This document shows positions 1-5,209 of a DNA stretch of 5,209 bases, in pieces. The translations under genes and the position numbers were made by a program. Each line of letters opens with the position of its first letter. Positions within the stretch are counted from its first letter, which is position 1. The notes below the pieces were generated by a model, which ran no database searches, was not told the origin of the DNA, and saw nothing but the letters and a program-made list of their open reading frames with translations. The stretch is taken from contig CANJNU010000098.1 of assembly GCA_947475645.1 (NCBI GenBank), positions 1 to 5,209 on the forward strand, read 5' to 3'. The stretch is from Bacteriovoracaceae bacterium. GTDB taxonomy: Bacteria > Bdellovibrionota > UBA1018.

Positions 1-1
1 A

Positions 2-334
2 GTAAGAGATAGGACTCTCACCTCGTTCTCTTTTGAAGCGCCCCTGAATCTGCTCGGGACTCCAATGCTGCTCGAGTTTCTCACGAACGCTCTCTTCGAG
101 TATCCCGTGAATCTTACACCCCGAGTTCCTCGCTGCATCCTTGCGGCGTGCAGTCGCCTCGAGATGAGCGAGCTGACCGTTGTAACCCATCCAAGCCCCG
201 TTCCTTCTCAACTCTCTGCTCACAGTCGAGGGCGCACGCTTGAGCTCTAAGGCAATCTTTCTTACACCCATCCCACTTTTCTTTAATGCGGCAATTTGGT
301 ACCGGTCGTCCTGGGCCAGCCGTTGGTAACCCAT
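2..334 (-). CDS. IS30-family transposase, N-terminal 111 residues (runs off the window)
   Basis: The gene reads leftward from the ATG at 334-332 and is still open at the window edge, giving 111 codons. The translation begins MGYQRLAQDDRYQIAALKKS and continues through an IS30-type helix-turn-helix (HTH_38-like, about residues 4-46) with the hallmark APSTVSRELRRN at 34-45. A second family signature, WSPEQIQGRFKRE, lies at 91-103. These segments bind the element's terminal repeats in IS30 transposases; the DDE catalytic domain would follow and is outside the window, so activity cannot be judged. The start is well supported by an AAGGAGGA site directly upstream. No frameshift or stop is seen in the visible part. 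It is co-directional with the P450 gene, so read-through from that gene could reach it. Confidence 0.93.
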   Translation of the reverse strand, partial: MGYQRLAQDDRYQIAALKKSGMGVRKIALELKRAPSTVSRELRRNGAWMGYNGQLAHLEATARRKDAARNSGCKIHGILEESVREKLEQHWSPEQIQGRFKRERGESPISY

Positions 335-337
335 AAT

Positions 338-345
338 TCCTCCTT
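338..345 (-). promoter_or_regulatory. Strong Shine-Dalgarno site of the IS30 transposase
   Basis: On the minus strand the sequence is AAGGAGGAATTATG, a near-perfect ribosome binding site four to five bases before the ATG at 334. It fixes the transposase start and is the strongest such site in the window. Confidence 0.8.
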
Positions 346-378
346 CATTAGACTTGCAAGGTCATGAAGACTGAATTT

Positions 379-399
379 GGACCAACAGCTGGCCTTTTT
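379..399 (+). terminator. Hairpin followed by T5, possible weak terminator in the IS leader
   Basis: On the plus strand GGACCA and TGGCC can pair around the loop ACAGC with one bulged A, giving five base pairs directly followed by TTTTT. This is the layout of a small intrinsic terminator for rightward transcription, which would be antisense to the transposase. On the minus strand the same hairpin lacks a U tract but could still hinder transcripts entering from the P450 gene. The stem is short, so function is uncertain. Confidence 0.3.
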
Positions 400-1832
400 C
401 AATTCAACCAGGGTGTTGCGTTAGAATTTGAAAATCCACCGGACGACCTCAGGAGCACCGGATCGCGAGGGCGCATGGTGATCGACGCCTGAAGCCTCAT
501 CGGAGTACTGGGGTCGTCGATCGTGAATTTGTGTTTGAGCAAAATTTCGGCAAGGATAATTTTAATTTCTTGGATGGCGAAGCCCATCCCGATACACATC
601 CGTGGCCCAAACCCAAACGGTAGAAACACTGCGCGAGGCAATGCCTTTCTAAACTCAGGCGTCCATCGCGCGGGTCTAAAGACGTCTACGTCGTCTCCGT
701 AGTAGCGTCGATCACGATGAATCGCCCACGTGGGGATAATGACTGAGCTGGTGGGCACAATTTGGAATCCGCCAACTACGTCTGCCACAGTCGCTTCACG
801 CGCAAGCACGGGTGCAGGTGGATAAAGGCGCATGGACTCGTCGATCACTTGAGAGAGAAGCTCACAACGAAACAGCGCTTCATGCGAAGGGGACTCGCCC
901 CTGGGCGCGATCTTCAGGAGCTCTGCGTGCAGTTCATCCTGAATCTCGGGATGAATAGCAAGAAGCCTTAAAGTATAAGTCAGAGTCAGTGATGTGGTCT
1001 CATGGCCGGCGAGAATAAAAGTAAGCGCGTGATCACGCACTTGCTTGTCAGTAAAGTCTGACGCCGTAAGCAGCGAAGTAATCAGATCTGTGCCTTTTTG
1101 GTTTCCTTCTTTTAACTCCACTCGCTTACGCTCAATAATCGTATTGATATATTTTTCGAGAGTCTTCACTGCGCGTTTATAGCGAAAACGGGCCGGTAGT
1201 GGGAACCACGGAAAAAGAAGCGTGACGAACATCCACGGTCCACTCGAGAACTCAAACCAATTCGCCAGTTCTTCAAGAGCATGCGAAAGTGCGTGAAACT
1301 CTTGGTTAGTGAGATTGGCGTTAGATTCTTCACCAAAAAGAGAACGTAATACGATTCTGAGAGTCAGCTCAGTCATCTCTTGAAACACATCAATCTGTCC
1401 GCCTGGCGACCAGCGGGTATCACCCGCAAGCTTCTTAGACTGATCGATCATCATCGCTTCGTATTCTCGCAAGCGAGGAGGACTAAATGCAGGTTGAATG
1501 ACCTTACGATCGTGCTTCCAAGTCTCGCCCTCGCTTACCAGCAGGCCATCACCAAAAACTAGGTTCCAACTGCGAAGCACTCGGTCTTTGGTGTAGTTTT
1601 TTGCATTTCTCACCAACACCTGTTCAATCGCTTCGGGAGAGAAGATCTGCACGATGGGCATTGCTGCCGAAACGTCTCGCACAACATCGCCAAAACTCTC
1701 GCGCATCCAGACAAACATTCTGAATTGCTCGCGGTAAAAGCGAAGCCCCTGCCCAAGAATCGGGATTCCTTTGGGTCCAGGTGCAAGTGGAAATGATGAA
1801 GCTTTCTGAAGTGTTTGATCGCTCATTGCCAT
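399..1832 (-). CDS. Cytochrome P450 (soluble bacterial heme monooxygenase)
   Basis: The 477-residue product has all the P450 hallmarks: a proline-rich entry segment LAPGPKGIPILG (16-27), helix-C WKHDR (105-109), the I-helix oxygen-activation motif AGHETT (275-280), ExxR as ESMR (332-335), FRPARW (385-390) and the heme loop FGFGPRMCIG (406-415), in which Cys413 is the expected axial heme ligand. P450s insert one oxygen atom from O2 into an organic substrate, using electrons from a ferredoxin or reductase. No redox partner is encoded here, and the substrate cannot be read from the sequence. No N-terminal membrane anchor is present, so the protein should be cytoplasmic. Length is normal for the family. 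The start is weakly supported: no good ribosome binding site precedes either Met1 or Met3. The C-terminal tail (about residues 467-477, ending NATPWLN) and the stop probably derive from the adjoining IS30-like end. Confidence 0.96.
   Translation of the reverse strand: MAMSDQTLQKASSFPLAPGPKGIPILGQGLRFYREQFRMFVWMRESFGDVVRDVSAAMPIVQIFSPEAIEQVLVRNAKNYTKDRVLRSWNLVFGDGLLVSEGETWKHDRKVIQPAFSPPRLREYEAMMIDQSKKLAGDTRWSPGGQIDVFQEMTELTLRIVLRSLFGEESNANLTNQEFHALSHALEELANWFEFSSGPWMFVTLLFPWFPLPARFRYKRAVKTLEKYINTIIERKRVELKEGNQKGTDLITSLLTASDFTDKQVRDHALTFILAGHETTSLTLTYTLRLLAIHPEIQDELHAELLKIAPRGESPSHEALFRCELLSQVIDESMRLYPPAPVLAREATVADVVGGFQIVPTSSVIIPTWAIHRDRRYYGDDVDVFRPARWTPEFRKALPRAVFLPFGFGPRMCIGMGFAIQEIKIILAEILLKHKFTIDDPSTPMRLQASITMRPRDPVLLRSSGGFSNSNATPWLN
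411..434 (-). repeat. Candidate terminal inverted repeat of the IS30-like element
   Basis: Read on the minus strand, this segment contains TTCAAATTCTAACGCAACA, which resembles the remembered terminal repeat of IS30 (TTCAA...AACGCAACA). It sits about 100 bases before the transposase start, where the element end is expected, and it overlaps the last codons of the P450 frame. The partner repeat is outside the window, so this rests on recollection of the family and on position. Confidence 0.45.
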
Positions 1833-1978
1833 CTATCGTTATGGCTGCCTCAATTTTGGTCAAGACTTTACACACCTCAACCCAGTGTTGCCGCATCCCC
1901 ACTACCAAAAGTGGGGGACGACCTTCAGTTTTTCCTCGTTCAGACCGATAGGAACTATGGGTAGGGTTTAATTGCCTC
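1833..1978. promoter_or_regulatory. Divergent intergenic region between the P450 and LysM genes
   Basis: These 146 bases must hold the promoters of both divergent genes. On the minus strand TTGAGG and AAAATT are spaced by 17 bases and could be a poor -35/-10 pair for the P450 gene, but matches to consensus are weak. No convincing promoter or ribosome binding site is seen for the LysM gene; a TAGGG lies about 12 bases before its ATG. The clearest signal is the hairpin repeat at 1897-1923. Confidence 0.4.
1897..1923 (+). repeat. Hairpin-forming dispersed repeat, copy 1 (intergenic)
   Basis: The 27 bases are identical to 2607-2633 in the same orientation. The core CCCCAC-TACCAAAA-GTGGGG forms a six-base-pair stem with an eight-base loop, plus a T-G wobble outside; GACGACC follows. 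It is preceded by GTTGCCGCAT (1887-1896), a ten-base string that also begins the repeats flanking the Y1 transposase at 4292 and 5158. It lies 56-82 bases before the LysM start and about 65-90 bases before the P450 start, so it could affect either transcript. Confidence 0.85.
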
Positions 1979-2890
1979 ATGCGGAATTCGTGGCTGATAC
2001 TTCTCATTGCTGGCCTTACTCAAAGCGCGGTTGCTCTTGCCGAAGCTCGGCCCTACTTTTACCGCGTTCCAGCTGGTGAGAACCTCATTAGTATTTCGAT
2101 TCTGAACTATGGCAAACAGAGAATGCGCCACAAGATCATCGAGTGGAATCATCTTAAGGCGCCTTATAAGATTCGCGCGGGACAGAAATTGATCCTGCGC
2201 CAGAAGCCAATTCCTACAGAACTGGGGCATTCCAAACTTCTAGATTATTACCGCATTTACTTAAGCCTCCCCCACCGGAAGGCCAGGATTGACCATCAGT
2301 TTGTCGCTGCAAAAAGAACAAGAGCGAGGGCGGAGGCCAGAGCGAGGTCGAAGGCGAAGGCTCTGGCTAAAGACTTGGCGTTGAAATCACCACCGGCGCT
2401 GCCGCCGCCGCCACCACCCATTCCGGTAGAACAGTTGAAGCGTGAGCAATATAAAGTGGCCGTTGCGGACTTAGCTGAGGGCGACGCCGCCGCAGATGAA
2501 TCTGCCGATGAGAATACGGCTCTCTTATCGGGGCCCGCCGCTCAGCGCGGTATTGGCTCGATCGCTCCCATCGCAGCAGTTGCAACACCAACAAAACCTG
2601 ATGCACCCCCACTACCAAAAGTGGGGGACGACCCCAGAACAGCCGACCAGCTATTCAGAGACGGTAAGCACGCTCAGGATAGGGGAGATCTTGTAGCGGC
2701 AGTTCAGTTCTTCAACGAGTCACGTAATAAGGACCAGGATCAGATGCCGGTTTGGCTCTTTCAGATTCGTACTTTGCGACAACTGAAGAGAAACGACGAA
2801 GCTAAAGACTTGGCCAAAGCGTTTATCTCGCAACATCCTGAGATGGAACACGTACCGTTCCTAAAAAGCGCCTCCGAGGGCGCCCCGTAG
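1979..2890 (+). CDS. Exported LysM-domain protein with TPR-like C-terminus
   Basis: The 303-residue product starts with a signal peptide (1-21; hydrophobic core LILLIAGL, likely cleavage after ALA at 19-21). A single LysM domain follows at about 27-74 (YRVPAGENL...IRAGQKLIL), the fold that binds the glycan of peptidoglycan, so the protein should act in the periplasm or at the wall. Residues 99-136 are very rich in Arg, Lys and Ala, followed by a polyproline run LPPPPPPIP (141-149) and an acidic stretch (165-179). Residues about 221-297 form two helical hairpins resembling TPR repeats (ADQLFRDGKHAQDRGDLVAA), a likely protein-interaction module. Residues 210-219 (PPLPKVGDDP) are encoded by the second copy of the 27-bp hairpin repeat. 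The start is chosen for the signal peptide; the ribosome binding site is weak. The barrel-like gene follows 108 bases downstream on the same strand and is a plausible partner. The exact role is unknown. Confidence 0.85.
   Translation: MRNSWLILLIAGLTQSAVALAEARPYFYRVPAGENLISISILNYGKQRMRHKIIEWNHLKAPYKIRAGQKLILRQKPIPTELGHSKLLDYYRIYLSLPHRKARIDHQFVAAKRTRARAEARARSKAKALAKDLALKSPPALPPPPPPIPVEQLKREQYKVAVADLAEGDAAADESADENTALLSGPAAQRGIGSIAPIAAVATPTKPDAPPLPKVGDDPRTADQLFRDGKHAQDRGDLVAAVQFFNESRNKDQDQMPVWLFQIRTLRQLKRNDEAKDLAKAFISQHPEMEHVPFLKSASEGAP
2607..2633 (+). repeat. Hairpin-forming dispersed repeat, copy 2 (inside the LysM gene)
   Basis: This is an exact 27-base match to 1897-1923, extended to 31 bases with one mismatch if the preceding GCA is included. 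The stem here is seven perfect base pairs (CCCCCAC at 2606-2612 with GTGGGGG at 2621-2627) around the loop TACCAAAA. The one difference from copy 1, C instead of T at the base of the stem, keeps pairing with G. It is read in frame as PPLPKVGDDP in the disordered linker just before the TPR-like region. Confidence 0.85.
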
Positions 2891-2998
2891 GATGAGCACT
2901 TCTTGGCTACTGCTATTATTCTGACGCCTCAGAGAGGAAATTAGGCTGAGTTTCTGCCTATCCATAAATGACACGAATGGATTAGAGTTGAATATGGG
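2891..2998. other. Short gap between the LysM and barrel genes
   Basis: No gene, strong terminator or convincing promoter is seen. CTCAG and CTGAG (around 2929 and 2946) could pair across a long loop before TTT, but the stem is only five pairs. The TATTAT near 2913 lacks a good -35. The two flanking genes may be co-transcribed, or the second may have its own weak promoter. Confidence 0.35.
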
Positions 2999-4285
2999 AT
3001 GTTGCGAATCAGAAACGCATTTACTCATGCCGCCCTCTTTATTGGATTTGCCGCTGCGATACTTGCAGGAGCAGAGCAGAGTCATGGGGCAAACCCAGGA
3101 AAGTCTGTAAAGAAGAAAGCAATCAAATCAAAGTCTGTAATTGCATCCAAGTTATCTCGCGTAACGAAGTCCAAATCTGCACCCACAACGAAGTCCAAAT
3201 CTGCTCGGGCAGCGAAACCCAAACCTACACTCGCGCCTACACTCGCGCCTACACTCGCGCCTACACTCGCGCCTACACTCGCGCCTACACTCGCGCCAGC
3301 TGTTCAGACTTCTGAAGAAGCTATTCCAGATACCGGCACCGCTGAGCTCATCTATACGGTTAAGCCGGGAGAAGAGATTCCGATGAAGCTGACCTCGAAT
3401 CGGCTTGATGGAAGGCGTATTCAACTGGGCGAAGAGGTCAAGATTCAGGCTACACTTTCGGGCGCAATCACGCAGGAGCACTGGACGTTACTCGAGAAAA
3501 ACAAGGAAGTGACTCTCGGAGCAAGCCGTGACTTTCTGATTGAGGTTCCAATCAAGGCCGTATCGACTCCATTTCAACTTACGGGTGTGGGCCCGAATGG
3601 CGAGCTCTTTTTGCAACGAATGACAATCAAGTTTCAGGATTACAAAAGTTTTGATCGCGTCTCGAAAACAGCTCCCCCGAAAATCACATTTTGGAGCGTA
3701 GGAGCCGGCTTTAGTAGCATTCAACTCAGTGACACGCGATTTCAGCCGTATTCAGCCCTCGCGCTCACCATAAAGGGAAGTGTGAATTACCTCATTAATC
3801 CACCCAACTGGGATATGGGATTCAGTTCGTATTTCACTTTAATGCCGATCACAAAGACTGACAATGTAGCCCTTCGGTTTTTTGGTTTTAACTTTCGCTA
3901 CGGCTACATTCTGCCACAGGTAAAAGATCCGTGGAAGGTGAGCATTCTGGGCGGCATTTATTATACTACTACTTTCGTTACGAACGATAAGTTTGGCTTC
4001 AAGGACATGGCTGGACCACAGATTTACCCAAGCGTACGCTACAAGTTCAAGAATAACGACTCGATCGCGGGCTATTTAAAGTTCTCTCCTGTTGCGGCAG
4101 ATTTCTCTCTTCTGAACTTATCGAATCGTGAATTTGCAGTTGGCTGTGCCTATCTTCGCCCTTTGCCTGGCGGAAAAACCATTGCTCTAACCCTAGATAT
4201 CGCCAATTTGGCGCTGAGTTTTGCAAAAGAGGGGGTCACGATGAGCACCACCACTCTCTCTGCCGGCGCTTCCTACGGCCTGTAG
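2999..4285 (+). CDS. Exported protein with repeat linker and probable C-terminal outer-membrane beta-barrel
   Basis: The 428-residue product is not a family I can name. It begins with a signal peptide (basic start, hydrophobic core ALFIGFAAAILAG at 12-24, cleavage near 25-31). A Lys/Ser/Ala-rich stretch follows (35-75), including two copies of TKSKSA, then six PTLA units (76-99). Residues about 115-212 look like an all-beta soluble domain (LIYTVKPGEEIPMKL onward). From about 229 to the end, alternating strands rich in aromatics and glycine (FWSVGAGFSSIQLS, FFGFNFRYGYILPQV, VSILGGIYYTTTFV), ending in SAGASYGL, resemble an 8-10-strand outer-membrane barrel. The design suggests a barrel tethered by an extended periplasmic basic/Pro linker, perhaps contacting peptidoglycan, with the upstream LysM protein as possible partner; that is inference. 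The ribosome binding site is weak, and a stop at 2969-2971 limits extension upstream. The gene ends five bases before the 34-bp repeat at 4291. Confidence 0.8.
   Translation: MLRIRNAFTHAALFIGFAAAILAGAEQSHGANPGKSVKKKAIKSKSVIASKLSRVTKSKSAPTTKSKSARAAKPKPTLAPTLAPTLAPTLAPTLAPTLAPAVQTSEEAIPDTGTAELIYTVKPGEEIPMKLTSNRLDGRRIQLGEEVKIQATLSGAITQEHWTLLEKNKEVTLGASRDFLIEVPIKAVSTPFQLTGVGPNGELFLQRMTIKFQDYKSFDRVSKTAPPKITFWSVGAGFSSIQLSDTRFQPYSALALTIKGSVNYLINPPNWDMGFSSYFTLMPITKTDNVALRFFGFNFRYGYILPQVKDPWKVSILGGIYYTTTFVTNDKFGFKDMAGPQIYPSVRYKFKNNDSIAGYLKFSPVAADFSLLNLSNREFAVGCAYLRPLPGGKTIALTLDIANLALSFAKEGVTMSTTTLSAGASYGL
3163..3204 (+). repeat. 18-bp direct repeat, period 24, in the barrel-gene linker
   Basis: AACGAAGTCCAAATCTGC occurs at 3163-3180 and again at 3187-3204. 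It encodes TKSKSA twice in frame, just before the PTLA array, and shows that the whole basic linker grows by local duplication. Confidence 0.8.
3224..3295 (+). repeat. Six perfect tandem copies of a 12-bp unit encoding PTLA
   Basis: The unit CCTACACTCGCG is repeated six times with no mismatch (72 bases) and is followed by a partial CC. Being a multiple of three, it adds or removes four residues (Pro-Thr-Leu-Ala) without shifting the frame. Identity at the DNA level, including synonymous sites, indicates recent expansion by slippage or recombination. Confidence 0.95.
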
Positions 4286-4290
4286 TTGAA

Positions 4291-4324
4291 GGTTGCCGCA
4301 TACTTTTGGTTGAAACTTGCGTCA
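4291..4324 (+). repeat. 34-bp direct repeat, left copy, flanking the Y1 transposase gene
   Basis: It starts GGTTGCCGCATACTTTTGGT and matches 5157-5190 in the same orientation at 31 of 34 positions, with the first 23 bases identical. It fills the gap between the convergent barrel and transposase genes, and its last three bases (4322-4324) form the TGA stop of the transposase on the minus strand. The palindromic second half seen in the right copy is missing here. Confidence 0.88.
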
Positions 4325-5011
4325 TAATAGTTCGTTCAGAAGCGCAATGGGTTTGCGACTGGATCGATCTTTCAGGTCGTGGAACAGAGTCTTACGCAGT
4401 CCGATACCAATCAAACGGTCTACCTCGGTACTGAAAGGAGTATTTAGCCAGGGTAGGAGTTCGGCAGCCTCCCCTAATTGCCACGGTAGGTTTGCCTCGA
4501 GTCCTACTCTCGTGAACTGAAGCGGTAGTTCTGCCGTGGCGCTTCCTACTAATCCCGCAAGCGTACTAAAAGGGTAGTCCTCCACCCATTTGCAAAGGCG
4601 CGCTTTGGCGGGATTTCGGTAAACGTACTTGAATACGTGCCCGTAATACCGCGTTCCGAGAATGATTGACCAATGGTAGCGCCCACCAAAGATGCGGCCG
4701 GTTCGGCCCGTTTGGCGATGTAAGGCGCGAGTAAGAGCAGGAACGAAGATATCCATGGCTTTACCCAAATCAAATTCAGGCACGGTTATGAGCATATGAA
4801 TATGATTTGGCATGAGAACAACGGCATGAAAATGGGCCCCATAAACCCAGGTCAAATGCTGACACTCATCCATAAGAATCTTCCAAACACGCGATAATTC
4901 GAGTGGAAAGAGCTCTCGATTATTTACGCGGAGGGTGACGTGATACGGAAGTTCGTTCGATCGTTCTAGTGTTTTTCTGGCCATAAGCGGCACAGGTGGA
5001 GCAATCTCCAT
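4322..5011 (-). CDS. REP-associated-type tyrosine (Y1/HUH) transposase
   Basis: The 229-residue product has the Y1 transposase (IS200-like, RAYT group) pattern: YHVTLRVNNRE near the start (23-33), the metal-binding HUH motif in MPNHIHMLI (67-75; His70 and His72), FGGRYHW (108-114) and a helix with candidate nucleophilic tyrosines YYGHVFKYVYRNPAKA (122-137). The YxxNP-type element near Tyr129 is typical of RAYTs. Such enzymes nick and join single-stranded DNA at hairpin sites. The C-terminal part (about 150-229) is an extension beyond the core. The start is uncertain: Met1 at 5011 or Met10 at 4984. The second (MARKTLERSNELPYHVT) looks more like the family start from memory, and neither has a good ribosome binding site. 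No IS200/IS605 TnpB partner is visible. It converges on the barrel gene, and its stop codon lies in the left repeat. Confidence 0.92.
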   Translation of the reverse strand: MEIAPPVPLMARKTLERSNELPYHVTLRVNNRELFPLELSRVWKILMDECQHLTWVYGAHFHAVVLMPNHIHMLITVPEFDLGKAMDIFVPALTRALHRQTGRTGRIFGGRYHWSIILGTRYYGHVFKYVYRNPAKARLCKWVEDYPFSTLAGLVGSATAELPLQFTRVGLEANLPWQLGEAAELLPWLNTPFSTEVDRLIGIGLRKTLFHDLKDRSSRKPIALLNELL

Positions 5012-5156
5012 TCCACAGAGCGTGCATAGGCTGCCGTAGCAATAACCCCCAAATGTTCACGGTAATAGGGCACTTATTTGCTCGCAACAGGACTGGCGTC
5101 AAAGTTTCGGGGCGGTTCGAGGAACGGACTCACTGTCCGAATTTTGGCTCTTTGTG
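5012..5156. other. Upstream region of the Y1 transposase gene
   Basis: No gene is seen in these 145 bases. They should contain the transposase promoter on the minus strand, but no convincing -35/-10 pair stands out. A small hairpin lies at 5125-5139. Confidence 0.4.
5125..5145 (+). terminator. Small hairpin followed by AATTTT
   Basis: CGGAC-TCACT-GTCCG forms a perfect five-base-pair stem with a five-base loop, followed on the plus strand by AATTTT. It could be a weak terminator or simply a structured site upstream of the transposase; no plus-strand gene obviously needs it. Confidence 0.25.
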
Positions 5157-5190
5157 GGTTGCCGCATACTTTTGGTTGAGATTCGCGTCA
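5157..5190 (+). repeat. 34-bp direct repeat, right copy
   Basis: It matches 4291-4324 with three mismatches, all in the last third, inside the segment that forms the left arm of the following palindrome. The mismatches mean the left copy lost or never had the exact hairpin complement. Confidence 0.88.
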
Positions 5191-5209
5191 AATGACGCGA
5201 ATCTCAACC
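5174..5209. repeat. Perfect long palindrome, REP-like, at the window edge
   Basis: The left arm GGTTGAGATTCGCGTCA (5174-5190) is the exact reverse complement of TGACGCGAATCTCAACC (5193-5209), with only AA between them. Seventeen perfect base pairs would form a very stable hairpin in single-stranded DNA or RNA. It shares its left arm with the right 34-bp repeat and lies about 160 bases before the Y1 transposase start, as expected for the hairpin substrate of a RAYT enzyme. It could also act as a bidirectional terminator, although no T tract is visible. Confidence 0.9.

Larger units (their letters stand above)
1..434 (-). mobile_element. IS30-family insertion sequence, 5' part only
   Basis: This is the promoter-proximal end of an IS30-like element that continues beyond the left edge. 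The support is the transposase N-terminus (2-334) with its own strong ribosome binding site and a leader of about 100 bases. The outer boundary is placed near 434 because the minus-strand bases at about 411-434 (core TTCAAATTCTAACGCAACA) resemble, from memory, the terminal inverted repeat of IS30 itself, which also carries a TTCAA...AACGCAACA pattern. The other end and the target duplication are not visible, so the boundary is an inference; the family assignment rests on the protein and is firm. Confidence 0.7.
4291..5190. mobile_element. Candidate RAYT unit: Y1 transposase gene between direct 34-bp repeats
   Basis: The transposase gene and its upstream region lie between two matching repeats 866 bases apart, with a strong palindrome attached to the right one. 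RAYT genes are typically single, non-self-mobile genes flanked by REP-like palindromes on which the enzyme acts, and this layout fits. Whether the whole block moves, or only the repeats do, cannot be told from the window. Confidence 0.55.

Noticed and set aside
65..250. Plus-strand open frame of 61 codons
   Set aside because: It is antisense to the IS30 transposase N-terminus, has no ribosome binding site and shows no recognisable protein features.
284..293. ATGCGGCAA string as another copy of the RAYT-associated repeat
   Set aside because: Only nine bases match and they lie in conserved transposase codons; no flanking similarity was found.
348..376. TTCAGT...TCTAAT as promoter of the IS30 transposase
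   Set aside because: The spacing is 17 bases, but transcription would start within the ribosome binding site, leaving no usable leader.
404..420. TCAACC..GGTGTTGCG near the P450 end as a relative of the CTCAACCCAGTGTTGCCG string at 1876-1893
   Set aside because: The match needs gaps and covers few bases; the similarity to an IS30 terminal repeat explains this segment better.
1624..2230. Two overlapping minus-strand frames (127 and 91 codons)
   Set aside because: They overlap the P450 start and the LysM gene in other frames and have no domain-like sequence; both are shadows of the well-supported genes.
3224..3295. CRISPR array
   Set aside because: The units are 12 bases and contiguous, with no spacers; they are an in-frame coding minisatellite.
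3152..3481. Minus-strand frame with repeated RREC units
   Set aside because: The apparent Cys/Arg repeat is just the antisense reading of the 12-bp PTLA array in the barrel gene.

Overview
The window comes from a Gram-negative bacterium. Two adjacent plus-strand genes encode exported envelope proteins, one with a LysM peptidoglycan-binding domain and one that looks like an outer-membrane beta-barrel. Base composition is near-balanced. The mix of an accessory cytochrome P450, LysM/TPR and barrel proteins and a tyrosine (Y1, RAYT-like) transposase would fit an environmental group such as the Bdellovibrionota or a related lineage, but that placement is a guess from protein style only.

Layout. 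(1) Positions 1-~434 are the 5' end of an IS30-family insertion sequence read on the minus strand; its transposase is cut by the left edge of the window. The outer end of the element seems to lie inside the 3' end of the next gene. (2) 399-1832 (minus) is a complete class-type cytochrome P450. Its last ~11 codons and its stop appear to come from the IS end. (3) 1833-1978 is a divergent promoter region that carries one copy of a hairpin-forming repeat. (4) 1979-2890 (plus) is a secreted LysM protein with a basic/proline-rich linker and a TPR-like C-terminus; a second exact copy of the hairpin repeat is embedded in its coding sequence. (5) 2999-4285 (plus) is an exported barrel-like protein with six perfect copies of a 12-bp in-frame repeat in its linker. 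(6) 4291-5209 is a RAYT-type (REP-associated) Y1 transposase on the minus strand between two direct 34-bp repeats. One repeat supplies the transposase stop codon, and the other runs into a perfect 17-bp-arm palindrome that ends at the window edge.

The main theme is small repeats around a single-copy-type transposase. The 27-bp hairpin repeat near the LysM gene aligns, in inverted orientation, with the 34-bp repeats that flank the RAYT gene (16 of 23 positions). All may therefore belong to one dispersed, RAYT-mobilised repeat family, one member of which has been absorbed into a protein. The two envelope genes are adjacent, co-directional and share a design (signal peptide, basic segment, proline-rich linker, folded C-terminus), which suggests a joint role at the cell wall/outer membrane. 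The P450 has no redox partner gene in the window.
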